Of a stretch of DNA of 64,000 nt, positions 1 through 11,322 are shown piece by piece. Made by a program: the position numbers and the translations under genes. This DNA comes from Osedax fenrisi (taxonomy: Eukaryota > Annelida > Polychaeta > Sabellida > Siboglinidae). Positions within the stretch are counted from its first letter, which is position 1. Each line of letters opens with the position of its first letter. Location: the NCBI GenBank assembly GCA_964019155.1, contig OZ025240.1:45564274-45628273 (forward strand). The letters run 5' to 3'. The notes below the pieces were generated by a model. The model saw nothing but the letters and a program-made list of their open reading frames with translations, was not told where the DNA came from and did no database searches.

Positions 1-539
1 AATAGCTACGTTAAAATAAAACTAAACCTAAAAAAAACATTTTCTACAGTTTATGTTCTTTATTTTTAGGTTTTTAATATCTATATTTATATTTCTATAT
101 ATTTCTATATTTATATATGATTATAAATACAACAACAACAACATCTAATTTATCACAACAAAATCACCATTTATCTACTTTATGATTAGTATCGAACCTT
201 ATATTTTGGTATTAATGTTATTATAAATATCATCTACTTGTAGATTTATATTTATTTATATGTATTCACTATTTGAGTGTTAATTTGAAGTATTGAATTC
301 ATTTCTTATTATTTCTGTTTACGCTTCATTGATTTCACAAATAAACAATACATCATATTCTAAATTCACATGCATACAATTTGTATTCATCTAGTAATGT
401 TCAATATCTAGAACATTTAAATACACATTTATATTTTCATTCATAAAATTACATTATAGTGTACTATATTTATATAATATTTATACACAGTATTTATTTA
501 TTTTCAATAGATTATACATTTAAGTTGACATTTATAACT
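1..539. other. AT-rich sequence, no gene seen
   Basis: Low-complexity AT-rich DNA with no coding signal that I can support on either strand. The base composition changes at about 540, where the more GC-rich 5' part of a LINE begins. Confidence 0.5.
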
Positions 540-1415
540 TAACCGAACTATAATTGTATTGAAAATACTCTCGGATACATCCTCTGGGACGCTATGCTTG
601 GATAGTTGGACTACCTACGACTATCCTATGTTGAGATATTGTATATTTTTTATATTGTACGTTTTCCTGCCTCCTATTTCATATAGATATATACTCTGGT
701 ATATTTGATCGGATCTCCGCCGTGCTGATACCTCCTTCCTGAGTTGATCGTCTATATCTAAGTTGGTCCGCTGCAACTGAGTCAGAGTATACATTCAAGT
801 AGGACCTCGTCATCGTCGCTACCTCGGAACTCATCTCGTGATCTCAAATACATTCTACTCAACGTGGTTTCCATTTTAGCTGTCTCCATCCTTCATCTAT
901 TATATCTAGATCATGGACTCACTTAAACAACCCCCCTCCTGCTTATGCAATTGCTATTTTTAATTCGACTAAGTTCTCCTTCTCCTGCCCTAATTGTCTT
1001 TCAATCAAACCCTTCACTAGCCCTCACAAACTTCCTACTGCCAATACAAACACTAAGCCTGCCTCCGTTATCTCCGAATGCAATACCAAACCTGAATCCC
1101 ATACTACCTCCCCCTCACCATTATCCCTGCTATGTTCCATCTCCCTTACTTCCAAACTACTCAATATAAAAACCTCTCCCCTCGCATATCCGTCAAACCT
1201 ACAATATATCATAATTCACCCACTACTATTACTCACCACCAACTATCTTTCAACCCCAAATCAATCAATTTATCTCAACCTATTACTAATAATTACAAAC
1301 CATCTCGGCATTCCTTTACCTCACACATTCCCTATCATAATAATTATTCATACACCCTTAATTATTCCCGCGTGTCACAACTGAATAACTTACACAATTA
1401 AATTCCCTTATAATC

Positions 1416-1973
1416 ATGCATCTAAAATCTACTGAATTAAATACCGAGTTTATAAATACCCTGATTAACCATCTTGATATACCAGCTAAATATATAACTA
1501 AGGCAACATTTACCAACCATTCTGCCCAAATCTATCTCATCAATTCCTCTATCGTCAATATATTTTTCCAAAGATTTTTGATTGCTAGGAAAAACACAAA
1601 ATTTGCCCATTTATTTATTCGCAATAATATTCCCTTTCATACGCGAATCAGAGGAAGAATTATCTACCATGCCTACATTAACAAACTTACTCCCCCAAAT
1701 TATAAACCATACTTCAATAATCTGACTAAAACGCATGAATTAATAACCCCTAACAAACATAATGCATGGTTTCACTCATCAATACCAATATTACCCTCAG
1801 ATATTTCTAAATGGAAGCTATCTTATGAAACTTACTTATCTTCTAAACCCAATACCTCGACTCGATTGAATCCTTCCCAAATCACAACCGACCGCTTACC
1901 CTCCCAAATCATTACTGACCTCTTATTATCCCAAAACGCTACTGAACCCTTACCCTCACACATTTGTGGTTAA
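1416..1973 (+). CDS. LINE ORF1-like fragment, 185 codons
   Basis: An open frame between the LINE leader and the endonuclease frame. It begins MHLKSTELNTEF. A central part with alternating hydrophobic residues (IYLINSSIVNIFFQRFLIAR, then FAHLFIRN) could be an RNA-binding fold of the kind found in ORF1 proteins. The C-terminal 40 residues are built from a degenerate repeat of the form LPSQ.T.D/E, encoded by the minisatellite starting at about 1880. In CR1/L2 elements ORF1 is an RNA-binding chaperone. I infer that role from position only; I recognise no specific domain. The stop at 1971-1973 falls inside the repeat and may be a mutation. Confidence 0.45.
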   Translation: MHLKSTELNTEFINTLINHLDIPAKYITKATFTNHSAQIYLINSSIVNIFFQRFLIARKNTKFAHLFIRNNIPFHTRIRGRIIYHAYINKLTPPNYKPYFNNLTKTHELITPNKHNAWFHSSIPILPSDISKWKLSYETYLSSKPNTSTRLNPSQITTDRLPSQIITDLLLSQNATEPLPSHICG

Positions 1974-2090
1974 CCATTACTGACCCCTTACCCTCCCTAA
2001 CTATTATTGACCTTTTACCCTCCGAATCTATAATTGACCTATTACCCTACCAAAATACTACTGACCCCTCACTCTCCCAAGACACTACTT
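1875..2090 (+). repeat. degenerate ~36-40 bp minisatellite in LINE ORF1
   Basis: About six imperfect units built on the theme ACCCTCCCAAATcATTACTG (roughly one per 36-40 bases) run through the end of the ORF1 frame and past its stop. The repeat was probably coding in the parent element. Confidence 0.6.
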
Positions 2091-2146
2091 ATCACTTATC
2101 CTCACCCTTACAATCTAACAGTAGTACATGACTCTCCATTAGCTTG

Positions 2147-2631
2147 TCACTAATTAATATTAGGTCCCTTATATCTAATTCACTATTACTATTATCCTAC
2201 ATGAAATATTCTAAAATTAAATTAGTTGCTATTACTGAAACATGGATATCGCCATATATTCTCTCTCTTCCATGATATTGGATACTCTCTATTTATTTCA
2301 CCTCGTATTAAAGGTAGGTGGTGGAGGAGTTGGTATATTAGTTCACTCTGACCTGCCATCTCCTACTATTATCTACCCTTCCTTCTCTTATAGTGATTGC
2401 CTGACAGCCTCTTTACATTTTATGAATACTGTCTACTCCTTTACTATAATTTATCGACTTCGAAAACAAGACTATACCACCTTCTATAATGAATGTTATG
2501 ACTATATAACGGATACTCCACTATCTAACAATAATCATAACTTTATTTTAGGTGAATTTAACTACCACTTCGAATCAAATATACATCCCCATTCCACATT
2601 CAAAAATCTTACTGACTCTCTTTCTCTCTAA
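2147..2631 (+). pseudogene. CR1/L2-like ORF2 endonuclease fragment, frameshifted
   Basis: Frame 2147-2250 gives SLINIRSLISNS and KLVAITETWIS. The next frame, open from 2242, gives GGGGVGILV, then IIYRLRKQDYTTFYNECYDY and HNFILGEFNYHFE. These correspond to the first blocks of an apurinic-endonuclease-like domain (catalytic E in TETW, D/N region in G-D/E-FN). The usual GDFN reads GEFN here. A frameshift joins the two parts, and translation stops at 2631 before the SDH block. The enzyme nicked target DNA for target-primed reverse transcription; this copy cannot. Confidence 0.7.
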
Positions 2632-2635
2632 ATCA

Positions 2636-3038
2636 ATTTATAACTTTATAATATATACTTATTATATTTGTTTATACTTATTTAATGGTGAATATATACA
2701 TGCCTATTATATTAATTAGTATAATATTAATTAGTAACAAAGTAAAAACATAGTAAACAATGAGGTAAAATTGACTGAAAATATATATCGCCACCTACTG
2801 GATTTTCCACGGAACTACGATATTGACGTTATCCACAATACCCTATAGGGTATATCTAGCTTAAATATTAGATATTTTAGTATGTCACTAAAAGTACTAT
2901 TAAATAATATATATTTACAAATATGTATTAAGTAATAATATCAACGTCATTTTCAAAAGCTGACACAGATTCGTTTTATTTTCCTGCCACAGAATCGTTT
3001 TATTTTCCTGCCAAACATTTAATATTATTATTATAGTA

Positions 3039-3079
<41 letters not shown>

Positions 3080-3779
3080 TGTTATTATTGAACACTAATA
3101 TGTGCATATATGGTAACTATAGGTATTAAATATTGATTTTAATTTCAAATTCAAATTTTAAACCAATAAAATTAAGGGTGTATTAAAATTGAGGCGCGTA
3201 TTAAAATATGATTAATATTTTTATTTAACAAAAAAATTGTATTACATATTTTAATATCTTATTTATAAATTTGTAAAATTTCTGTAATTATTTGTGAGTA
3301 TTTATTTTAATAAGTGATTTTATAAGCGTAATCGATATAATAATTATTTGAAATTGACAGGATTTTTGTAAATACTTGTCACATTTAATTATATATTTTG
3401 ATATCGTATACAAATATTTTACTACAAAATTTATATTTTTACATTAAGCATAGATTATAATCTTATAATAATTATTGATAAAGTATAATTGATAAAAAAA
3501 GCACATATGTATATAACAAGATATCATTGGTTGAAAAGAGAAGCTTCCAAACAGAACATTTATAAATGTTCTTTCTATAATTAGCTGTCTACGCAAGATG
3601 TTATATTCTTGTATTAATTTTATAGGATAATTACTATTCATTATTTATTTTGTATAATACTTTATAACTATTATTAAACTATTACTATAAAAATAAATTA
3701 ATATTTTTCTATTTTATAACTTCTATACTTATATTTATTTGTATATCTCATTATAATATTTATTTAAGTACTACTCTAT
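2636..3779. other. AT-rich spacer with (TA)n and a short direct repeat
   Basis: No gene seen. It holds a (TA)n run at about 3035-3076 and two adjacent copies of a 24-bp unit at about 2967-3014 (ending TCGTTTTATTTTCCTGCC in both). Confidence 0.5.
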
Positions 3780-3787
3780 ATTAGTAC

Positions 3788-5013
3788 CAGGGATGGGTTC
3801 AAATATGTATTTGTATTTAAATACGCTGATTTTGTATATTTGTATTTGTATTTGAATAATTAATCAGTAATGTATTTTGGTGTATTTTATCAAATACATT
3901 TTTAAATACAATTTTTAACAATTACTTTATGAATTAACAAATTAACAAATTAACAATAATTTATATTAAATAATATATTTATTAAATAATATAAATTATA
4001 TAATATATTCTATAGAACAATAATTTTCAAAGAATTTTATGAATACTATATAAATACATTTATGAATTATATTCTATATATAAAACGTATGTGTTAAGCT
4101 ATGTTCACATGAGCAATCTATTCCAGTAATTTCGCAATAAATTCTTAGGAATTCCAGTTTAAAAATCCCCTAGCGGTATAAATGTTAGGGTACTTAAAAA
4201 TACATACATTTGATGAACATATGAACTTAAGTACATTATATAATCATAAAGTGATAATATATATATATTCATAATTTAATAATTATATAAGGAATTATAT
4301 ATTATAATTATTAATCAATTATTATTAATTATTAATTAAACATTCGTAAACGATTAAATAACTTAAATTGAATTAGGTTATCTTAATTATCCTACTTATC
4401 TTAATCGTAAACGATTATAATTGATTGATATTAGATTGACCTATAGAAATGTAAATGTATATGCATTAATGTTAGTCAGTATACATGTACGACGTACGTT
4501 GTACATTGTACGTGCGCTTTACCAATTACTAATTACATAAATTGTCACATAAACTAGAATAAATTTGTATTAGAACATTTAGTAAAAATCGCAGAAAAAC
4601 ATAGACTTTTACATTTTGGGAATTAATAATAATTCCATTGCGAAATTTCTTGAATAGATTTCTCATGTGAACACTTTATAAATTATAACTTATAATATCC
4701 CAAACAACAAGTCTATTGTTTACAGTTTTTTATTTTATTGATTTTCTTTAGGAATTAAATATATTTAAAATATATTTCAATTAATTATTATGCAATCTGG
4801 TATATGGATAAGGATTATTATTTTAAATCAAATATGCCCATATGATTTAAAATATGAATAAATCAAATGATTTAATATTTAATGTATTAATATTTTTATT
4901 TTGCCTAATTGTATTTGTATTTGTATAAAAATGTAATAAATATTTGTATTTGTATTTGAATCTTTAAGAAAAATGTATTTGTATTTGATAAAGTGTATTT
5001 GACCCCAACCCTG
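3788..5013. mobile_element. Non-autonomous hAT-like element with 8-bp target duplication
   Basis: The left end is CAGGGATGGGTTCAAATA. The right end, read on the other strand, is CAGGGTTGGGGTCAAATACA. The flanking 8 bases ATTAGTAC are identical on both sides (3780-3787 and 5014-5021). An 8-bp target duplication with CAGGG ends is typical of hAT transposons. Subterminal TATTTGTATTTG-type motifs are repeated at both ends, as expected for transposase binding sites. The 1226-bp interior has no transposase-like frame, so mobility must have depended on an enzyme made elsewhere. Confidence 0.85.
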
Positions 5014-5147
5014 ATTAGTACTAATTATTATTGTTTCAGTGTTGTTTATTTATAATTATATTTTATTCTCCCCTTAATGGGAATATTTTCATTACTGAAT
5101 ATTTTAAATATCAATTTGATAATATAAGATATAATTGTATTGATTAA

Positions 5148-5640
5148 TAATAACATTTAATAATAATCATAATAATAATTATATAGAGTTACCTCTTATA
5201 CATTAAGATATTCTTACACGGCGTATACATGGCAAAGCTGATAGATGAACTCTTTAGTATCTCGGCACAGTAGGCAAACTCTTTAGAAGATTGGCATGTT
5301 AGGTGACCTCTAGCAGCTTGATACGGCAAGTGAACTCTTTAGATAGCACGAATCTGCTGTGATAATAGATTTTTTGAATATGAAAACATTTATTATACAA
5401 GGATTTTTTTTAATTTAACTAACTCTACACGAGATTTTAATATTATTGAATTACATTGATGATTTTTTAATAAAATTATAATTCATATTAACATTTAATA
5501 ATAATCATAATACTAATTATATAGAGTTACCTCTTACTACGTACAGATATTCTTACGGCGTGATACATAACACGCGGTATGAAAACTGATAGCTTACACA
5601 ATATCTATTACGGCTTGACTTGCTATGCTTGGTACTAATG
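5148..5640. repeat. Diverged direct duplication (units near 5148 and 5488)
   Basis: The stretch running ATTTAATAATAATCATAATA through TATATAGAGTTACCTCTTA to a GATATTCTTAC...GGCGT block appears twice, about 340 bases apart. The sequence between holds several CTCTTTAG motifs. Function and family are not recognised. Confidence 0.55.
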
Positions 5641-5869
5641 AATCCCCTTAAATGAAATATAATATATATATATATTAGTTTACGTACTTGTATCTGTAGG
5701 TATGTTTTAATAAAGTATTAAAAACAGCAGTGTTTCTTCGAATTTCAATTTCTAAAAGGGATGTTATTTTTATATTATTAAATATATTTATAACGGTTAT
5801 AATAACATTTATATTATAACGGTTATAACCGTTTTCAATATATTTGATAATGATAATAATATATTAGTA

Positions 5870-6050
5870 TTAAAACTTGGAACAAACCAGAACTACCCGA
5901 AACAAAACCCATATTACCCGACATTTTAGAAACCCGACACGACATTTTAGATACCCGACCCAAAATACTATCTTGTTACACGAAACCATTTGGGTAGTTA
6001 ATTTCCCGAAACTATCCGAAACTACTCGAGACCATTTACAACACTAGTAT
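5870..6050. repeat. ACCCGAAAC-motif repeat, also at 59555-59645
   Basis: Repeated ACCCGA(A)AC / ACCCGACA motifs end in the string CATTTACAACACTA. The same motifs and the same ending occur at 59555-59645, so this is probably the end of a dispersed element whose iterated word is ACCCGAAAC. Confidence 0.5.
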
Positions 6051-6278
6051 CCATCTCGTGGTCGGTATGATAGCTACATCAAAATAAGTACATAGCTTAA
6101 TCTAGAAAATTCACTAACTAGTTAGGTATGTGTATTTTGCAACTTATTTGTTTCGCAAAATCTTTGCCTAATACGAGTCAATGATATTTACCCTACAATG
6201 ATATAGTGTACATGCCTTCTAATTAAGCTTTTTGCTAATACAAAATTCACGCAGTATAGTATAGATAATTCATATGTA

Positions 6279-7134
6279 GTGGAAAGTAACCGAATACGGA
6301 AAGTGCCCGAATACGGATACTATCGGTATCTCATAAACCATAAATACTACAAAAAATGTTTAATTAATAAAATATTCATAGTTATATAAATAGTCTAAAT
6401 AAGTATTTTTTATATTTTAATAATTTAAAATAATTCTGATATATCCAATAAACTGATTTTTTTATTACGTTAAAAATATTTTATTACATAACAATATGTT
6501 ATTAAAAACTAAAGCATATTACACATTATATACATACTTTCTATATTTGTCATCAAATATTAATTGAGTTATATGCATATGATATATCTAGAGGTCATAT
6601 AAATCACTAATACGGACAGTGTCCGTCGGACACTCTAGATGTATTAATACATACACCATATAACCAATCAGTGCGCAGCTGGTGAACTTTTCTGATTTCC
6701 ATACAAATAATACCATGGTGTACCAATAAAGCTATATCTATAAATGCTATTATTTAGATACTTAACTTGTATTATTATTATTAAAATAATAAAATTAATA
6801 AATTAATTACTAATAAAATTATATTAAATTATTCATAACATTAATTATACATAATGTAATTGTGATTTATCTTATTTGTTCATCAATACTATATAGTTTA
6901 TCTAGTGTTTAATATGGTGTCACTATTATAATACAGGGTTTCCGTATTCGGATATGGGTACCTAATACGGACATCCCCATTATCTATTGAATAAAAGATT
7001 AAATACAATTTTAAAATATCTATAATATTTTTAATCATATAATATTAATATATTGTAATTTTTGAATAAAAAAATTGAGTCATAATGTTAAGACCATTTA
7101 TTGTTAAAGTGTCCGTATTATGTTACTTTCCCCC
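6279..7134. mobile_element. TA-flanked TIR element, AATACGGACACT family
   Basis: The left end is GTGGAAAGTAACCGAATACG. The right end on the opposite strand is GGGGGAAAGTAACATAATAC. Both are flanked by TA (6277-6278 and 7135-7136). The word AATACGGA(CACT) recurs inside, for example near 6611 and near 6950. There is also an internal AACCAATCAG(C/T)GCGCAG block and a subterminal GGTATCTCATAAACCATAA block, both shared with related elements elsewhere in the window. No transposase frame is present. TA duplication suggests a Tc1/mariner/pogo-type donor; this is an inference. The copy A duplication starts inside this element. Confidence 0.8.
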
Positions 7135-7488
7135 TACATATATAATACTCAATGAAGTATTTATAATGTTATTCAAAATAAGCCTAACGAAATTTATTAA
7201 TATGTAATATGATACCTATTAGATATGACCTAAAATGGATATAATTGATTAATAACTAATAAATACATGTAAACACATATTAAAGATTTCAATTCTAAAC
7301 GAATTATTGATAGGTGATATAAAATGTATTTAAGCGAATCCTGTATATAAAATTAATAATAAATCAAGGATGTAATTAAATGTATTGTTTAAATGTATAT
7401 AATAGAATATATATATATATATATATATATAATTATTTTGATAATTTAAATTAATTATAATTTACATAAATGACATTTCCACCACCAG

Positions 7489-7610
7489 AATTACATTCAA
7501 AATAGAAAGAATGTGTATGCAGTACTATTATACAAACGAATGTGATGTATATTGCAAATCTTCGCATACTTATACATGTGATGGAAAAGGCAATAGAGTA
7601 TGCAATAAAG
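7489..7610 (+). CDS. DSL-domain exon of Notch-ligand-like gene A
   Basis: Encodes most of a DSL domain: ITFKIERMCMQYYYTNEC, then CDVYC, then HTYTCDGKGNRVC. The domain is completed by the next exon (CNKGYIGSRC). The order C-x8-C-x3-C-x7-C-x7-C-x8-C with YYY after the first Cys matches the Delta/Serrate/LAG-2 module that binds Notch; the C3-C4 loop is shorter than usual. The acceptor is CCACCACCAG before 7489 (intron phase 2); the donor is AAAG|GTTAAT after 7610 (phase 1). The frame is closed upstream by a stop at 7457-7459, so this is an internal exon. Upstream signal-peptide and N-terminal exons were not found. Together with the five exons below, copy A gives 228 uninterrupted codons plus a stop. 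Confidence 0.88.
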
Positions 7611-8387
7611 GTTAATATGATGAAAACACCTTCACTATAATATCATTAATTATACAACAATACAATACATCTTATATGTGTTAAATATATTTTACAATAT
7701 AATTCTTAATATTTTAATACAATAGAAAACACATATATCATTATTTTATTATATTAAATAGTATCTTAAATGTAATCTAAAAAAGTATATCTATATAGTA
7801 TCTTAATAATAATAATAATTATTGATTATAAATCTATTTGATAATTATCTAGAAAGTTATTGACATATAGACCAGTATACTATATGTAATTCAGTAACAT
7901 TCATATAGTTATATTAATAATATTAATAATACTAAAAATAATACTTTAATTGTCATATATATATATATGGAAACTATAGTTTCAACATCATAACTGTGGA
8001 TTAAAACTTACACCACATTTAATTATTAATAAAATATATTATTTCATATTATCATATTGTTCGTATAGTTCTAATGTATATATACATATATAATAAAATA
8101 AAAATAGCGGATACAAATGGACCCATCAAGAAGTCATTGGCTTATACATGTTATAAATAACTGTGAGCCGCTAATATAATATAACAGGGTACAAAGATAA
8201 GAAGAATTCTATAAATTTAAAGTAGAAATTGAATATTTCGATGCCACTTACAAAATAATGTATTTTATTTCTAATTTCGATTATTTTTACGCTATCTTTT
8301 ATTTATATTTTGATCATTTTTCGTTTATTTTTACTATATGATTTATATCTACTTTCGATTGTTTTTCGTTTATTTTACGGTAACTGT

Positions 8388-8818
8388 CCCAGTATTCAAG
8401 GCTGCAGTTTAACTCGAGTAACTCGTGCAAACTGCAATTACACCAGTTTAACTGCAGTTTTAAAACTACAGAATATATTCTGCAGTTATAACTGCAGTTT
8501 AACTGCAGTTATTCTAGTGACACAAAACTACAGTTTTATAACTGCAGTTTAACTGCAGTTAAACTGATAACATATAAACTGTAGTTTTAAAACTGCAGTT
8601 TAACTGCAGTTATTCTAGTGACATAAAACTGCATTTTTATAACTGCATTTTAACTGCAGTTAAACTGATCACATATAAACTGCATTTTTATAATTGCAGT
8701 TTAACTGCAGTTAAACTGATCACATATAAACTGCAGTTTTAAAACTGCAGTTTAACTGCAGTTATTCTGGTGACGTATAACTGCATTTTTATAACAGGAG
8801 TTTAACTGCAGTTGAACT
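8388..8818. repeat. AACTGCAGTT palindromic satellite with CCCAGTATTCAAGG end
   Basis: Starts CCCAGTATTCAAGGCTGCAG and continues as about four units of 55-60 bases, each built from the self-complementary word AACTGCAGTT (often twice, as TTTAACTGCAGTT) joined by ACTGATCACATATAAACTG or TTATTCTAGTGACATAAAAC linkers. Every unit can fold on itself. Confidence 0.8.
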
Positions 8819-9318
8819 TAAACGAAATTTGCAAACTATTTGAAAATAATTTACGAAAATAATACGAAAATGATTTGCCAATAAAACACAAAGTTTTTAA
8901 TTTTTTTGAAAATAAAATACGATTTATGCAAATTTTTATAATATATATTAATTAATATATTAAGATTATTAATAGATTTAATTAAATTTAATTAAATTTA
9001 ATTTAAATATAAATTTCATTGCAGATAAATTGTTTAAATTTTTTTAAATATCTATTTTATATTATTTATTTATGATTAACGAAATAAATATTAAATAGAT
9101 AAAATGTTTTATTTTAAAATCAATTTTTATTTATATTGATATACATATTTTTTATTTAACATCATTATTAATTGTTATTCGATCACAAATAATGGAGGAT
9201 AGTTCTACAAATATCAATTAATAAACCAACTGTTTATTCAGTTAAACTGATTTTTGATTCATTCAATGATGTACAAAATATTTATTTTATTAATTAATAT
9301 ATTTATTCTAGTTATATA

Positions 9319-9534
9319 CCCAGTATTCAAGGCTGCAGTTAAACTGCAGTTATTCTCAGTTTTTTGTCAACATTTTAGTGCAGTTAAACTGCAGATAAAA
9401 CTGCAGTTTAACTACAGTTTTATCTACAGTTTAACTACAGTTTTATCTGCAGTTTAACTGCACTAAAAAGTTGACAAAAAACTGAGAATAACTGCAGTTT
9501 AAACTGCAGTTTAACTGAAGCCTTGAATACTGGG
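9319..9534. mobile_element. 216-bp foldback element (CCCAGTATTCAAGG ends)
   Basis: Both ends read CCCAGTATTCAAGGCT going inward. The arms continue with GCAGTTAAACTGCAG, TTATTCTCAGTTTTTTGTCA and AGTGCAGTTAAACTGCAG in mirror order, so nearly the entire element is one inverted repeat around a TTTAACTACAGTTTTATCTA centre. No coding capacity. Confidence 0.8.
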
Positions 9535-9754
9535 GTAAAACGTTTTACTTTCTTTAATTTTTTATTTCGTATTATTCTTTGTTTATTTCTTAACGTAAGT
9601 TATCGTTAGAATATATTTATACTTTATACTTTCGATTATATGTTCGGCTTGTATTTGCTGAATTAATTGTTCAATAAATCAATATAAATATTAACATTTT
9701 ATATCTTGTGTTTTGATATATCGTATATTAGGATCTTGATAAATACAAGAGAAA

Positions 9755-9828
9755 CTAGAACTGCCGGGAGTCGAATCCGGGACCTCTGGCTTACTAGCTT
9801 TTGGTTGTGCCACTAAGCGATGAACCCC
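9755..9828 (-). repeat. tRNA-derived repeat (SINE-head-like), copy A
   Basis: On the minus strand it begins GGGGTTCATCGCTTAGTGGC (box A-like CGCTTAGTGG) and, about 30 bases on, has CCGGATTCGACTCCC (box B-like). Spacing and order are those of a tRNA-derived pol III promoter. The 3' end does not pair with the GGGGTTC acceptor strand and no clean anticodon arm forms, so it is not a working tRNA gene. The same sequence lies at 49408-49480 in copy B, so it predates the duplication. Confidence 0.65.
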
Positions 9829-10394
9829 AACATATATACTACTAGATTGATATAACTGAGATGAATTTAAAGTAAAATGGTAGCATTATTTATTATATTA
9901 AATTATTTAATTCTATATATTTATATAATAATATTCAATAAATATAAGTAAAATTTGTGCACCTCTCTATACGATTAGGCACTCTATACTATTACTTACA
10001 TATCGTTATACAATAGAGATAACTAATTCAATATTGGACACTTGAAGTAATACGAACTAAATAAAAATATAAATCTTAAAACTATCGAATTATAGTATTT
10101 AAAACATAAAACTTTGCTTATTTATATAGGATTAATAGTCAATAAGTATACTACAAATTACGATGATTTTTGTGTTTAACTATACCCTTTTTAAACAGTG
10201 TAAGAATAATGGATTGTGTACCACTATATATAATAATACACGGGTCAAATATGTTGCTATGTTTAAATACACATGCTCACTTTATACATATTTAGATATT
10301 ATACATTTACGAAAACCCATAATTATACTTATATAGGTACAAATTGTAATACAATTTACAAATACAGGTACATTGTCTACATATATAAATATAA

Positions 10395-10433
<39 letters not shown>

Positions 10434-10978
10434 CTATTATTCATTTACGATTTTCTTATATCAAGTATAAGTTAATAAAATATCTAACATTTGTTACTGA
10501 CAAAATAATTAAAATTATAAGTTGTGCCTGTTTTTGAAACATAACTTTATGTAATATCTACAAGTGTATTATCTGATCTAATGGCAAAACATTGCACCAG
10601 CTATAACTGATGCATATTAGCTTATGCTATGTATACATATTATAATATGATAATATTACGAAACTCGACAATGATAACACTAACTATGGCATTTTAGATA
10701 TGGCATTCGATGACAAATAAAGTATCGAAAACATAAGCTTCTAAAGTATATTAGTTATTTTTGGAGTACTCAATTACAAAAATGGATATACTAAAAAGTG
10801 TGTAAAATAGTAATATTATATATACATTACTATCTTTAATGTCAGGCTATATTAGTAAGTTTAGGTGATACAAAATGTATAGTACATTTATTAATGATAA
10901 ATTAGTAGAATATAATAAAAAAACTTGGATATATATATAATATGTATACTCTATTTATAATAATTATATATATGTATA

Positions 10979-11023
<45 letters not shown>

Positions 11024-11038
11024 GATTACTAAACGTAG

Positions 11039-11203
11039 GTTATATTGGAAGCCGATGCGAAACGGACATCGACGAATGCAAAAGTAACCCATGTAATAAT
11101 GATGCTAAATGCTATAATCATTTTAACTCTTACACTTGTAACTGTACAAAGTTTTACCTGGGTATAAACTGTGATAAATACAATTTCTGCAAGGATAATC
11201 AAT
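11039..11203 (+). CDS. DSL end plus calcium-binding EGF exon, gene A
   Basis: Codons continue from the DSL exon: YIGSRCETDIDEC completes the DSL domain and opens an EGF repeat. The EGF has Cys spacing x4-x5-x8-x1-x8, the canonical pattern. DIDEC plus YNHFNSYTC gives the D-x-D-E-C...N-x4-Y calcium-binding signature. The exon then starts a second EGF (NFCKDNQC). The acceptor is AAACGTAG before 11039. An in-frame TAG follows at 11206-11208. The only splice that keeps two complete EGF repeats is a GC donor after CAAT (11203|GCTAGT), which gives TGT with the next exon and preserves phase 1. The nearby GT at 11208 would create a stop. Copy B has the identical junction. Confidence 0.85.
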
Positions 11204-11310
11204 GCTAGTATATTATAGTAGTATGCATATGTGTAGCGGTATAGGTTACTTATAACAGCTGTTATGATAACATAGTTACATTATTATTCATATACATATT
11301 CTCGTGTGAA

Positions 11311-11322
11311 TTAATTGAATAC
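11311..11322. repeat. Left target-site duplication of the LINE at 11323-12885
   Basis: TTAATTGAATAC here and again at 12886-12897. Copy B has a single copy (AATTAATTGAATACATTTAT near 50950), the empty site. Confidence 0.9.

Larger units (their letters stand above)
540..2635 (+). mobile_element. CR1/L2-like LINE, 5' half (5' UTR, ORF1, start of ORF2)
   Basis: The segment is richer in G+C and in C/T tracts than its surroundings. It reads, in order: an untranslated leader (about 540-940), proline/serine/threonine-rich reading frames, an ORF1-like frame (1416-1973), and the N-terminal endonuclease part of ORF2 (2147-2631). ORF2 is recognised from SLINIRSL, then AITETWIS, then GGGGVGILV and finally LGEFNYH, the usual order of motifs in APE-type endonucleases of CR1/L2 LINEs. 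A frameshift lies between about 2250 and 2310. The rest of the endonuclease and the whole reverse transcriptase are missing. Its style resembles the LINE at 37034-38923. This is a dead copy; the exact clade is an inference. Confidence 0.75.
8170..9690. repeat. Block present in copy A, absent from copy B
   Basis: Copies A and B align up to ATAAATAACTG and resume near TATCTTGTGTTTTGAT (9700 in A, 49340 in B). In B the two are separated by only about 60 bases, including GAGGGGCCCCTGGC. The A-specific block contains two CCCAGTATTCAAGG-ended palindromic repeats. Whether it was gained by A or lost by B cannot be settled here. Confidence 0.7.
7611..11038 (+). other. Intron between DSL and EGF-1 exons, copy A
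   Basis: GTTAAT...TAG intron holding the palindromic satellite/foldback block (8388-9534), the tRNA-like repeat (9755-9828) and (TA)n runs at about 7409-7430, 10398-10430 and 10977-11020. The copy B counterpart (48653-50682) lacks the satellite block. Confidence 0.8.

Noticed and set aside
9755..9828. Functional tRNA gene
   Set aside because: A and B boxes are present but the acceptor ends do not pair and no standard anticodon arm forms; it is repeated in the duplicate copy with decay.
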